DNA of 64,000 nt from Phoronis australis (lineage: Eukaryota > Phoronida > Phoronidae). Where the stretch lies: positions 622,354 through 686,353 of the forward strand of contig NMRA01000064.1 in NCBI GenBank assembly GCA_002633005.1, read 5' to 3'. Shown here in pieces: positions 13,097 through 26,747 of the stretch (position 1 is the first letter of the stretch; each line of letters begins with the position of its first letter). Below the pieces are notes generated by a model that made no database searches, was not told the DNA's origin, and saw only the letters and a list, made by a program, of their open reading frames with translations. A program made the position numbers and the translations under genes.

Positions 13097-13200
13097 TGAT
13101 GGTAGGGTCATTAAGCTGACTTGAGGGTAGGGTCATTAAGCTGACTTGAGGGTAGGGTCATTGAGCTGAATTGAGGGTAGGGTCTTTAAGCCGTCTTGAC
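13097..13200 (+). repeat. 25-bp tandem repeat, about 4 copies
   Basis: The unit GGGTAGGGTCATTAAGCTGA plus CTTGA is repeated four times, with decay towards the right end. Confidence 0.8.
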
Positions 13201-13577
13201 CAAACGCATCACTTTATGAACCAAGTAATAACTATCAGTTGTTTTGAAACTCGGGAGCCATTTGTAATCTGTGTAAAGTTGGCAGCAGTTTTGTAATGGC
13301 AAGGGACTAAATCAAAAGTTAAATTTTTGGTAGAAGACAACTTAAAGCATCATTAAATATTCTTTACAAATTTCATGAAATTATAAATTTGTATGTTTTA
13401 CGCAGTTCCAGTGCCTACATTTTACATGAAGGTTACACCCGTGCCAGCCCTGCATGGTCCATGGGCGCGTGATTACTTCTACCAAATTTGAACACTGCAC
13501 TGACCATTAATGAACACATCAGACCCAATTCAACATTTAACTTGACAAAACTACCATGAACACTAAGTTTTAAAAAG

Positions 13578-14802
<1,225 letters not shown>

Positions 14803-15039
14803 TTATGACATTTGACTTAAGTGTTCACCTAGCATCAGCAGATAATCCCACGTGGACCTTCCTTACAGTAAAATACAGAAAACAGCATTCACTTAAGCCA
14901 ATTTGGCATTGAAATACACTTTCCACAATAAATTAACGGTAACCTTTGTGTTATTTCCAAACATAAAATGACACACACTATGTCAGGTTTTAACAAAGTT
15001 CCAAGCTTTGTGAGCATCTAAACTGAAGACAATTCTGTG

Positions 15040-15440
15040 CATATAGCCACCTGTCTTAGCTGAGCCTGACTGGACTACACTATGTGGATATAGCCAGCTG
15101 TCTTTGCTAAGTCTGGATAGACTACACTCTGTGGATATAGCCAGCTGTCTTTGCTAAGTCTGGCTAGACTACACTATGTGGATATAGCCAACTGTCTTAG
15201 CTGAGTCAGGCTGGACTACACTCTGTGGATATAGCCAGTTGTCTTAGATGAGCCTGGCTGGACTACAGTCAGTGGATATAGCCAGCTGTCTTAGCTGAGC
15301 TTGGCTGGACTATACTCAGTGGATATAGCTAGCTGTCTTAGCTGAGCTTGGCTGGACTACACTCTCTGGATATAGCAAGCTGTCTTAGCTGAGCCTGGCT
15401 GGACTACACTCTGTGGATACAGCCAGCTGTCTTACTTCGA
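15040..15440 (+). repeat. 47-bp minisatellite, 8-9 copies
   Basis: Units contain GGATATAGCCAGCTGTCTTA followed by GCTGAGCCTGGCTGGACTAC and ACTCTGT, repeated head to tail with 5-15% divergence between copies. The array ends shortly before the N at 15491, so its true length may be greater. Confidence 0.9.
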
Positions 15441-15490
15441 GCCTGTCTGGAATACGCACTTTTCGCAAAACCCCAATTCAGGAGTTGCTA

Positions 15491-15491
15491 N
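15491..15491. other. Single N, probable contig join
   Basis: One undetermined base shortly after a minisatellite. By analogy with 6949 and 50515 it probably marks a join of sequence contigs rather than one unread base. Confidence 0.5.
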
Positions 15492-16744
15492 AAACGTTTG
15501 AATCAACGAATACTATATATTTGTGAGAGTTAAATCAAGTCCTATTCAGATCATAACTTTGAAGTGGAATAATTGGGTGAGTAAGACAACAAGCCGGTTT
15601 TATGCTTAGGCGGACGACTATAGGGTTTCGGAGTGTATATCTCATACAAGTGAACGCTTGTTGTCAGCCACTGCAGTCTATGTATAACTACTGACTATTG
15701 ATTCTTTAACTCTAGTCCTACCATGCTATAGACTTGTGTAAGCAATAGTGACAAGATGGTTACTTCTATTCTCAGAGTCAGGTTGATGCAAGTTAACAAA
15801 ATGTGCCACATTTCACAAAATAATTAATAAATTGTAGAACTCAAGGAGCAAAATATTCATTTAATAAAAAACTTTTAACAGATAGAACTACTTGTTAAAT
15901 AATTTGCATTGTTTAAACACATGTGGCTTTGATTCTTCAAGTTTCACTCTATTAGCATCCCACCACTTCCACCTGTGTTGTGCTAAAAATCCTCTCTAAA
16001 TCGCTTAACTGCCCAGAGACAATTGCCAGATCTGGACTAGTGCAGATGGTGAAGGTAACAAGTCTGTAATCTCAGTATCTCTGTTTTGATCGAACCACTC
16101 AGCTTTCGCTAAATTCCTTCCTTTTTCTATTCCAACTCTGAACTGGCATTAACAAATTGCTGTTTGTGAGCTGGAGAAAACATCTAGGGCTATTCTTCGG
16201 ACTTGCGGGACGAGACATCGATTTATGCTTAATTATTGAATATTTCATTTGATCTGTTCTTCTTTCCAGGCACGGATGAGTTGGTGAGCTGGAAAATGTT
16301 ACTTATTTCAGCGAACCATGTCTTTCTCGTTTTTCTTCGTGGGCGCAGACATCTTGGTAATCACTTGAGTCTTGAAATTTGCCATTTCCCCAATAGGTGG
16401 AGCCTACTTAAAGCTCCGATTGCAAAAAAAATTAGCAATAAAGTTTATTTAAAGTCGAGTTTTGGGTATAAACAAGTTAAAATCAGCACAGATGTAAGTT
16501 TCTGACAAGAAAGACTATATACAATTACTCACAAACAATAACAGAGCTACAAGCATGAAAATTTTGAGACATCCTGATGAGAAAACAGATAAATTTTGAG
16601 TCTCAGATACTGGAATAAAAACTTACAAAAAGTAGCGACGTTGCGTCCTCCACGAACTTCAGCTTGGCTTGTGACGTTATCGTTATTCTGGCCAATTGGT
16701 GGCGTTTTGACCTGACGGCGCGGCATTGACGTCAAAGAACACCA

Positions 16745-17175
16745 TCCCATACGTGTGATACTCGAATCTTAAACCGCCTCTTTTATTTAAAGAGGGACTC
16801 CCAATGCTCTCATGGAGAGCTTCCTTTACACCTCTTCTGAACCAGTCTTCCTCAAAGTCTAGGATAACGACATCATCAGTATTGAAATCATGTCCAGTGT
16901 CGCACAGGTGGCTAAAAATAGCCGAATCATAAGTGTCCCCGTAGCTAGGACGACGATGTTGTGAAAGACGCATTTTTATGGACTGTTTCGTTTCACCTAT
17001 GTAACTGCCTGAGCACTGGGGATTTTTACACTGAACACCATAGACAACACATGATTGATTACCCTTGAGGGTCTTGTCCTTGACATTAACCAGTTGGCTG
17101 TGGAGAGAATTAAACGGTTTGTGGATGATAGAAATGTCAAACTGTTTAAATGTACTCTTGAGGCATTTCTATGGA
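16745..17175 (-). mobile_element. Penelope-like retroelement fragment (GIY-YIG endonuclease part)
   Basis: On the minus strand an open frame reads from about 17172 to 16745. It starts near KSTFKQFDISIIHKP, passes CVVYGVQCKNPQCSGSYIGE, then MRLSQHRRPS, FSHLCDTGHDFN, EEDWFRRGVKEALH and PSLNKRGGLRF. The SYIGET segment, the arginine-rich SQHRR segment and the KEA-IH...PSLN glutamate region are the GIY-YIG nuclease signature found at the C-terminus of Penelope-like elements. An in-frame TAG lies just upstream and the reverse-transcriptase part is not seen, so it is a truncated relic. A host GIY-YIG gene fragment is a less likely alternative. Confidence 0.75.
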
Positions 17176-18029
17176 ATTCTCAATCGACATTTTCATACAA
17201 ACGCCCCAATCCAAGGCTTAATAGCTTGGAAACTGACAGTTGCCGTTTTAAATGGAAATTGAAAGCTTTTAAAACTTTAAGCAAAAAGTCTGTAACGAGT
17301 GTGCAACGATGAACCAATTGAAATCATTCAGTGGAAGAACGCTCCCTTGGCAGTCAAATGGAAATTTGCTTTTGCAAAAAAACTTATTCGAGCAATTTTT
17401 AAAGAAAAAAAAATGCAACTTCGATATGAGTATTAGGGTTTTCCAACACAAAACTTATGAATTCAAAAATGGCGCAGTGTATCCATTTAATGCCAGTTGT
17501 GATTTGAGTTGACGGTCTCATTCGGCAACAGTCTTAGATCAAATGAGTTTGGTAGGGCCAGGTCGTGTTTTTTTTGCCCAGCGTTACTCACATGTTGACT
17601 ACTCTGGTCAAATATCAATTAGATGATGATACTCGTACGTTGGTGTTGGCTTAGTAGTGGTACGATAATACTGCGCCATCTATTTAGCATGGCGGACGAA
17701 CGAAATTTTATTTGAGTTTAAAAAAATTTCTCAAAAAAATCAAAGATTAAAATGTTAGTCAGTTGTTAGCTTGTTTGTATTATGTAGTTGTCAAAAAACA
17801 ACATTTTCTTAATTTCCATAATGTACAATAAGGTCATTAGCCCTTAAAAAATTAAAAATGATAATTTTGTCAATTATTTGTGTGCGAAATATCTGAAGAA
17901 TATTACAGTAAATGGTGAGTATCGTCTGACGCGCGAATTATAGTCTATGGTTTTACTTAGCAGGCTAGCGGAACAGCACGGCCCACGCTTTCCGCACTCA
18001 CGTATAGGCCTACGGCTCACCGTACCTGT

Positions 18030-18030
18030 N
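18030..18030. other. Single N, probable contig join
   Basis: One undetermined base. Together with 15491 it bounds a ~2.5 kb piece. From 18031 to 50514 no further N is seen, so ADMP, pinhead, CHCHD1 and the 5' half of METTL14 lie on one uninterrupted stretch. Confidence 0.5.
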
Positions 18031-20061
18031 ACAAAACCAGGCCAGACTGTATATAGTTTTTACGGTCCCCGCCCTCATCAAACCTTAGCCTGACTCTGGT
18101 TCAGCGGAACATGTTCAGTGATTGCATTATTCCAACTGAGAGGACATCAGGCTAACGCATGTCCTCACCTATTGTCAAAGACATTGCGAACTCGACGTGA
18201 CAGCAACAGATGGCGCAAAAAGTAGAAACATGAAAGGATTCCTGGCTCTTTTTCTTCTTTATTTCCGAAAAAAGCTATTTCTTTCACTGCAGTCAGGCAC
18301 GGTACGGTGTAGCTGTGGTCAAGCCAAATTGCAGATTCCTCTTAAATTTACCATTTACAGTTCATGTTATTCCAGGTGGAACAAGCTTCGAGTTTTAGTT
18401 CTTCGTGGAGCCGATTAAGTTTCCGCAAAAACATTTCCCACCACATGGCCGTCTGTGTAGGAAAGTTCACTTCAAAACTGTTAGACAACGTTTTTATACA
18501 AAGACGAATGAAGGTTACTTTCTACCCAAGCATGTCGCATCGTAGTTGTCCCCTACGTTACGCACAAAAATATGGCGAAATGATTTTCACTAAACTACCA
18601 GGAGAGAGACTCTATTGGCTGACGCGTCTTCACCATAAGGGGACAAAAGTTGTAGAGTCAATTAGAACGACAAATTGATTGGATAATCGATTACTCGATA
18701 TTTTTTTCTTGTGGAGGGGACAAATATTATTGAATAGGCCTCAAGATGAACTTTTGTTGAGCGATGTTCGATGATTAATGAAGGGTCGTGTTGACAACTG
18801 TGAGAGACGCGACACGCGTTTTGGTCGTCACAAAGAGGATAATGTATGAATGATATCGCTCGTTGTTCAGCTTTGAGTGGCTGTCACTGTCATATTTTTC
18901 ATCATATGACGTAACCGCAAATGAATCTCATCTATAATCACGGCAATGCTGACATGTAAACGAGTTTATTGAAACAAATACTGAAAACATTCCATTTTTA
19001 TGAGTTGACGTTCAAAATGCTTATGAAAACGAGGCTGCTCAAAATTGTCGCTGAGCACAGGTTTATAGAGAGGCAATTGTCGTTGTAAAGATACCCTTCC
19101 AACACTTTCTTGAAATTCAAAACATATTCTAAAGTTAAACTTTTTGAGCATCATGCTAATTTTTCAAAGAATTCGTTAGGTTATCAAGTTCTGAGATTGA
19201 ATTTTGAATTTCTGGCTGTACAGTACCATTAAAATGGACGTTACAGTGATGTAGGATCCTATGAAAATGGCAAAATTTGTCTAACTTCGTATCTCAGAAA
19301 TTCTGATTGGATTCATACGAAACTGAGCTTTATGCACTGTTCTGCAAAAACTGTTCGTAATTACTTTCAAAATGTTCCAATCTTTACACGCAGGGCTATC
19401 ATCAATTAGTCTTATATGACTTTCATGAAAAAATCAAAAGTTTCATAAATCGAAAATGAAATGATAATTTAGAACACTGTGACAGTATTTTTGACATTTT
19501 ATCTTGGACACCTATATCGAACAAAATGTGGCCATGTTACCGATACCGTTGTTTTGTTATCAATGTAACTTTCTTTTTTGCCAAATTTTACTAAAAAGGC
19601 CACACGTGATCATCTGCAGATTGATAAAATGTTACAAATCAAACTTCTTCAGCCTTTCTACCTGCAGAAAATATATAGTTTTATTGAGTTGAGTAATCTA
19701 TATTTTTTAGATATTTGAATACATTCACAGCCTTCTGGATAAAGTCATAAATAACCTTGATACTTCTTAATTCGTATAACTTTTCTCATGTTCCGTTTTT
19801 TGAGGACTAGATAAAGAATTCTGCTTTACGAATCGAACTTCAGGGCTCGAAATCAAACTCGAAATTATTTTTTGAGATATTTCGTCCTGATTTATCACGA
19901 ATTCAAGATAAGATGAAATGTCAAAAACAATTAGACAACGGCCACAGAATGCGTCCCGCGTGGACTGAATTATATATATCCTACGCATTCTACAGTACCC
20001 GTGTTTCATAAGATACGAATTAACACACTCACGTATATCCATATACACAGGTATAAATAAA

Positions 20062-20067
20062 TTTATT
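20062..20067 (-). terminator. Candidate polyadenylation signal of ADMP
   Basis: AATAAA on the minus strand, about 640 bp beyond the ADMP stop, in an AT-rich stretch. Confidence 0.3.
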
Positions 20068-20703
20068 TCCATATTTACAAAACTTTACATTACAATACAT
20101 AGCACAATTATATTAAAAACAATATTAAATAATTACAGCCAGGTTTCTTGTTAAACATTAAAACTTTGATTGTTTTAAAAAACGTTCACTTTCGGCTGCA
20201 GCCTAGACACGATAGGCAAATCGTTTTTCTACGAGTTTGAAAACATTCCATGCCAGCATTCCAATCGTGCTTCAAGCATCGGTACTGTGTAATTTTGTTT
20301 CTTTGCTTCTTAAATGAGTCTATTATTTAACTGTCACTTTAAATGCATATCATATGACTCATTTTACATGCACGCTTAAGTTACAATTTGCCACTCATAG
20401 ATCCACCGTACAAATGAATACTGATCGTTGAGACAACTGTATTCTCATAGATTTCAAAGCATGACTGATGAAATTTCGAGTCGTATTGCTGACGTCAGCA
20501 TTTCCAGTTTTATCTCCTAGCACTTACAGAAAACGTTCGTTCAATTCGGCAGTCCTTCTTTACAGGTTAATTAGTTTGTTTGGCAGTCGGATTGACCTCT
20601 GAACTTGTTCTCTCATGCACTCCCCTACCTGTGCCCCATGGCGTGGGTCGAGACGGTGCGAAACACGTGACTTGACCAAGTCTCGCTTTGCGACAGACGG
20701 GTT

Positions 20704-23700
20704 TCAATGACATCCGCAACTTGCTGCCACCATGTCGTCGTACTGTTTTAAGATAACATTCTCATCGTTGTCAAAATACAGAAGACTGAATGAGTCTAGT
20801 TTGTTAGGAACACAGCATGGTGAATCGACACCTTTGCCTATTTTGAGTGTATGAACAATACTTTGCACAGTAGCATGATTGGTAGGTTGCTGATTTTGGC
20901 CCAAGGGAAATGGGCAGTGTCCCTTACAATGATAAGCATCGTAACCTGTGGGTGCTATAATCCAGCCCGACCATCCAATCTCGTAAAAGTCAACGTAAAG
21001 TTTGTGGCGGGCGCACGTGTGCTTTTTCCGTCCCTTTGACGGTTCTCGCTTGCCCCTGGCTGCGCGCTTTGTCCTGGACCGCGGTGCGTCGGCTGTGACG
21101 TCTCTATTTTTCCATCGAAGACCGTGCTTCGCTCTGTGTCCCTCGTTTAAGAATCGAATGGCGCTGTGGTTCGGAGGTGGATGACGATTACGATGTCGCT
21201 TCCTTTTGTTCTTATTCCTGTTTTTACGCGGCCTGTCTTCGTCGTCATCAACGACGTCATCGGTTCCAGATCCGTAACTCCCTTCTTCTCCTCCGTCGCC
21301 ATCCTCAGAATAGTCTTCTTGTCTCGCCATTAAATCTATAAACAATAGTAGTGCAATTAGATACCATTCTTTGTACGAAGTAATCGAAACGGTTGACTTA
21401 CTTGATTGGCGGTATGGTTTTTGATATTCGACGCAAATATTTCCCTTGAGGCTATGTATTTCCTTACTAGTTTACTTAAGAACGTACAACGTTTGCGTTG
21501 TTGACCAGTACTGCACTACTGGCACAGATAAACACGAACACACTTCTGAACCAAGGCAACCACAATTCTAAAGCTGTAACAAATTTAGCACGACTTGTAG
21601 CGAGCAAAGAGTTTGCGCGAATATAGTTACTCGGAATTATTCCGTTTTCGTCACGAAAACATCGTCTATCAGTTTACTGAATTTCGTCCACTCATCGATT
21701 GCATAAAAATTATTTACAAACCTTGGTCTGCTGGGTCCACAGGCTTATATTTACTTCTTCTCCCGTCGTCGGTGAAGACTACGAGTATTGGCTGTTTGCT
21801 CCCATGATGTTCACTTCTCTGAGCAAAACGCACGTGACTGCCGTTCATGTGATCACCGTGGAAATCACGTGCAACTAAGAGAAAGCCTACAACAGAATAA
21901 AAATGTCGTTTCAATATTAGGCCTACTATTTTGCTTCGCCAACCAGTTTAGAAGTCTTTTCAGTCAAAAGATCACTAAAATCAGAGCAATTCGTGAACTC
22001 CGTATTTATGTACACTGTATTTGTTATTTGGTTCAAAATGATGTTCAACGTCATTCGACTTCAGCGGCCATTTTGTAGATGAACAACCATAACCGGAAAA
22101 GTAAAGATAAAACTTTCAGCAGCATAAACATTTGAATTGAATTGTTTTTATTTTGAAACAAATTGACGCCATGAGTTGAAAGTTGCCGACATTGGGGCAC
22201 ACGCACTTGCGATAGTTACTTTTCATAATTTTAAATTTTCCGCATGTCATACTAAAATTTTAATTAGGTATTGAAAAGTGTAATAATCTAACCATAATAA
22301 GGTTTTGGAGTGGATCACTCAACAACATCTAGTCACAAAAGCTGGGTTGCCCCAATTTTTATCTATTTTTGTTTTTCTACTGTATCTCAGGCAGCGCCAC
22401 AGAACGATATCTCACCGTGGTTAGGTTGAGATGCGTTCACCCAGTCAATCACGGCTGGTAACACACGGAACACCTCCCAGCCGTGTGAATAGGCACTGAC
22501 CCTCTTGACGTCCAACAGCCGTAAGAACTTCGGGTTCCACATATTGCTCTCGTCCAAAACTTGATACACTTTTAACTGAAAACAAAATAAATTATATTAG
22601 ATATCAGATTACATAACAAGAGGGCCTTTCAACTTTAGTTTTAAAAAATGTTCCTTGATGCGTGATCAATATAATTTTATCTTTAACACAATTACCCTTT
22701 TAATCGTTCCGTTTGATGAGTACGTATTTACTTTATTTTACCATTAGAACAGTGATGAATCAGGTCTTCACACGACAATATTTCAGAACATTGCTCATTG
22801 CGAAGGATGACATTAAAATCATTAGCACAACTAAACCCCTATGTTAACGTCACCACCGGAGATAATTATGTTAATTACTTTGAGGAGTCATTAACCTTTA
22901 CAAGCACTAAAAAGGACACACACGGCATGTCTTGAAAACAGTAGCGTTTGATATTGAAGGTTTACGGTTTAGTGCTAAAAACCATTGTCATTGTTTATGA
23001 TATAAGCTTGTTAATATGACACATTTGCAAATTTATTGTTTGGTCCTGAAAAAAAATATTATCGAAATTGAAAAGTCGAACAACTATGTGAAATTATTTC
23101 CCAATAAACAATAAAGTACACTTTCACGTTTGAATCATCGCCACGCAAAGCTCCGAATACGGCCTATAAAGCGAAACAAGGCATCAGAGTTCATTTGTTG
23201 TTCTTTACGTTCGGCGCTCTATCAACGTAGTTATATTAGCGTATTGCGAACAAATGCTTGCTGTGCGAAACTCTGTGTGATGAGCGGGCTGGGAACCCTG
23301 AAAACATTTACAGGACTATCGCAAGTATTGGTATACGGATTAGAAAAGCACTTTTATGACTGCAGACCAACACGGCAGAAGTCGCACGTGTGGTTCTTTT
23401 ATATGGTCTTCATAAGGATTGTGTTTGTTATTATAATGCGTTATGTTTACTGTACAACATTTCTCTATAGAATATGTTTGTATTCTGCTCAATGTTATTT
23501 TTCATTTAATTTGATTTCGACTGGGGGACAGCTGTGATAGATGGGGTCACGTGCACAGCTGAAGGGTCACGTGCACAGCTGAAGGGTCCCTGTAGTTGTA
23601 CTTGAACACGGGGTGCCCTGGAATTTTTGCAATTTATTTCACACAACACATCTACCCAAACCATGTTAATATTTCATGTAGTTGCCTTAAAAATAAATGT

Positions 23701-26655
23701 ATGCATGCAGTGGCCATTTCCCTGAATAATTTAACATGAACACGTTAATCCAGTGTGAATGTACTGATAGAAATCGACAACAGAAAAATATCCAAAATTT
23801 TACTTTTACGCTCTTCGATTCAAAATTGTTTATCGCGCACTAATCGAACCGCGACCTGTAGTGTCGTGGATTTGTGATGAATGCCGGCACCTATGGTATG
23901 TTTTATGGATACTAATGGATGTTTGATCAAGGGAAGACAGTGTAAATTTGCAAACCCCCGCGGCAACATTACTTCACAACGAATTAGCCGAATATAATAG
24001 TTAATCTGTGAAAACATGTCCGTTTACGCGATAACTCCATGGCCTATATTTCAAGCCTTATTGGGTTCATATTGCACTGCGTTTCTCAAACTAAATATTT
24101 GCTGTGACACGTATGATTCTAGACCGTCACACTAACGGCTCAACACTGCCCCACTGACGTAGCTTTTCTTTTGAGCACAGTCGCATAATGTCCTGAGAAT
24201 TATTTGCTTGACAAAAATACGAGGCAGATAATCATATGGTTGTTGACTCAAGTGTGAGAAAGCGCACGCTGTCGATTTAATCTTTTAAATTAGACGAGGC
24301 TACTGCTTGACCAAAGAGCATAGTGTAGCTGATCGCATCTTAAAACTTTAGTTATGCAATCTTTTTACAAGTATCTCGATTGTTTATCCAACACGTGGCC
24401 ATTTCGGGTATTCCACCACGTGTTCACGTCAAAAATTAGTCTTGCGTGAATCAACTTTTCATACCTCCACTAAATGAAAACTTCTTTTTCCCTTCTCTTC
24501 AGCTCGCGGTTTCATCTTGAACAGATGCAGTTCTGCTGCCAACAACTTCTCGTCTTTAATATGAGACGTGTTGAACTTAAAATGCATACGGTGCACTGAG
24601 TCTGAAACGAACAACATTAACATCATGGATTACTTTTAAAAGTCATTTATTCTTGGCTATTTAATCTTATTCACAGACACTTTTTAGACATGATCAATGA
24701 AGGTTGCCTCGTACGTAATTCGAAACGATTTGATACCTTGTAATTATAAAGTGTTCGTTACTTGTCCCGGCACAAAATGTTTTCAAGCCGTTCGTAAATT
24801 TTGTCGTTTTAGTGGGGCGCACACCATCTTCTTGGACCTTTTAGTTGTTCATTAATTAATTAACATTTAAAACTGAAATTGAATGCTCCCGGATATCAAT
24901 CATTTTCCACACCTGTATTTACTGAAGGGTAATTAAAGATACACTTCGCCTTGTTTACCGGCAAAATGCATACATGCGCCATTTTCGAATTCGTAATTGT
25001 ATTATTGGCCATTAACAATAAACTAGGAAGTGTTTTCTTGAATCTCTAATGGTTTTGCATTTCTTGTTAAGGAAATGGAACCCTGTCGTAGTGAAGAATA
25101 TTATGAAACCAATTTTATGAGAGTAAAGGCTAATCATATTTTCCTTCAAGTTTCAGCCAGCTAAGCGGAGCGTATTGTAGCTTTAACTAACCAGTCAGGC
25201 TGTAATATGGAAGACATCATAAACAATGACTCCCTACATTTTTTCGACTAATTGCGTATTCTAATACTTCGCTTATATAAAAACCAGTAGGTATAAATAC
25301 CTACGTTATATAGTTGCTGTCATGGCTTTATAATCTTGATTCTATCAAGAACATGTCCTAAAGACGTAAAATTAATTCTACATAAAATCAATGTGTTAAT
25401 TTCTCCATCAACGAAGAACATTGGCAAAATTATGACGAAATAGTTTTTGTTCATCGGAGGTCCCGAAACACTTCTCGGGTCTCTAACTAGCTTTACGAGG
25501 GTTGGACGGCAAAGTTTGCTTTTGTCATTTGAGTTAATATTCTCACCAATTTGGGACTGTTTGATCATTTAGTGGTGTGCACCTGTGGCTGGCTGTATTA
25601 TCCCTGCCCAATGGCGCATTATAGTTAAGGCAATAGAGCGATGTATGTGTACTTGAAAGTTATTGTTTGGGTTCATAACCAGCTTGTTTGTTTAGTTGTT
25701 CGATGGTAGAGGGGGTAAACAGTTAAGTGTCAGTCACACCTGAGGCCGACAGCCGCGCTTTACCTGGCTGTAAACTGATCTTGTTTGCTTCAAAGTTTAG
25801 CGTTTTTTGACTAGCACAAGGTGCGAAGTACCGCCGGGAAAGTCAACAAGAGTCTTTATCACTTGAAGACTGGTTGACATTCTCGTTTTATTAGATTACC
25901 AACAACTCAACTAGCTGGGTCGTCTAAGGTGTACACTCTTTTGAAAAAAGTGTTTAAATAACACTAATTTGATGAGAAACTTGCCGCTCGGATTTCTGTA
26001 AATTGAACTTTTAACACTCAAAAAATTCTGTGAATGCCTGAATTTAGGTACTCACTAAATTACACACAGTGCCACAGTATCTATTCATCCGCGCTTCATT
26101 GAATCTCAAATACCGTGCAGATCAACTCATACGCTTTATCTTATATAGTTTTGAAATAAATAAGCTCGTTTTCTGAATACAAATATTTAAATTACCAGAA
26201 AACCACGACTCTATATAATGTTTAATGCATCATACTTACTGAACGATGTTGGTGTATGAAATATCTAATCTAATTGAATAATTTGAAAAAAAAACAAAGA
26301 TACATTAAGAAGGAAACGTTTACTTCACTTTCACATTAAATTTCACATATTAACTCTTACCTTTGTCTGGAAAACTGCGGACGACGTCTGCGTTGAAGGG
26401 ACTGGGAGTTTTTGTGTTTCCGTTTTTATCCGCAATGGAGTTGTATAGATCCACCATATACTGCGGAGGAGTTTTGTGTTTTTTAAATCCGTGAGGCGCT
26501 TCCTCCATCCCAAAAACTTTTGAAAGTCTCTCGATTGCTTCATCTCGCTCCTTTGTTAATGTCCTTGGTTGGGTAACTCCACAAGTTATATAGGGTAGAA
26601 TCGTCAAAAGACTAATAATTGCGATGGCGCCGGCACGTCTGCTAAAGTTCCCCAT
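20704..26655 (-). CDS. ADMP: Anti-dorsalizing morphogenetic protein (BMP/TGF-beta ligand)
   Basis: Secreted BMP-class ligand made on the dorsal side and active at a distance in dorsoventral patterning. Five exons (26361-26655, 24465-24601, 22416-22575, 21722-21886, 20704-21335) join in phases 1, 0, 1, 1 to give 462 aa. Residues 1-26 form a signal peptide (MGNFSRR, then a hydrophobic run to ITCG). The prodomain has RLSKVFGM and TPPQYMVDLYNSIADKNG. Exon 5 has an acidic run, then a very basic run. Two furin sites follow: RTKR (340-343) and RGKR (346-349). The mature domain has seven knot cysteines (360, 389, 393, 426, 427, 459, 461), WSGWIIAPTGYDAYHC and a CGCH end. BMP2/4 was considered. ADMP is preferred for the TGYDAY text, the prodomain, the five-exon structure (BMP2/4 usually has two coding exons) and the pinhead neighbour immediately upstream. 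Confidence 0.93.
23539..23586 (+). repeat. 21-bp tandem repeat with paired E-boxes in ADMP intron 2
   Basis: GGGTCACGTGCACAGCTGAA occurs twice in tandem, followed by a partial third copy. Each unit holds CACGTG and CAGCTG, both palindromic E-boxes for bHLH factors, 2 bp apart. It lies within the intron between exons 2 and 3. A regulatory role is conjecture. Confidence 0.6.
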
Positions 26656-26737
26656 ATCGTCTGCGCTGAGCTGGGATTACCTCGGGGAAGCCTATGTACG
26701 CGTGTAGAGCGGAGTCACCACAATGGAGCGTCACTGG

Positions 26738-26747
26738 TATTTGTATA
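26738..26747 (-). promoter_or_regulatory. TATA-like element of ADMP
   Basis: TATACAAATA on the minus strand, followed by about 83 bp to the ATG, a plausible distance for a short 5' UTR. Confidence 0.35.

Larger units (their letters stand above)
9243..13577. other. Intergenic region between exchanger and MRM2 (convergent 3' ends)
   Basis: Holds the exchanger 3' UTR (AATAAA at 9938-9943 and 9966-9971), three small tandem-repeat arrays (10735, 11658, 13097) and a CTCF-like motif at 10425. Past the UTR no coding exon was recognised on either strand. Short ORFs at 10231-10428 and 11150-11371 (minus) have no recognisable features. Confidence 0.6.

Noticed and set aside
18364-18678. 104-codon plus-strand frame
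   Set aside because: No recognisable motif, splice context or neighbour support.
20704-21345. Ligand as BMP2/4
   Set aside because: Core cystine-knot text is shared by all BMPs, but the five-exon structure, the prodomain, the TGYDAY segment and the pinhead neighbour favour ADMP.
23130-23537. 135-codon plus-strand frame in ADMP intron 2
   Set aside because: No ATG at its start, no domain, antisense to ADMP; probably chance.
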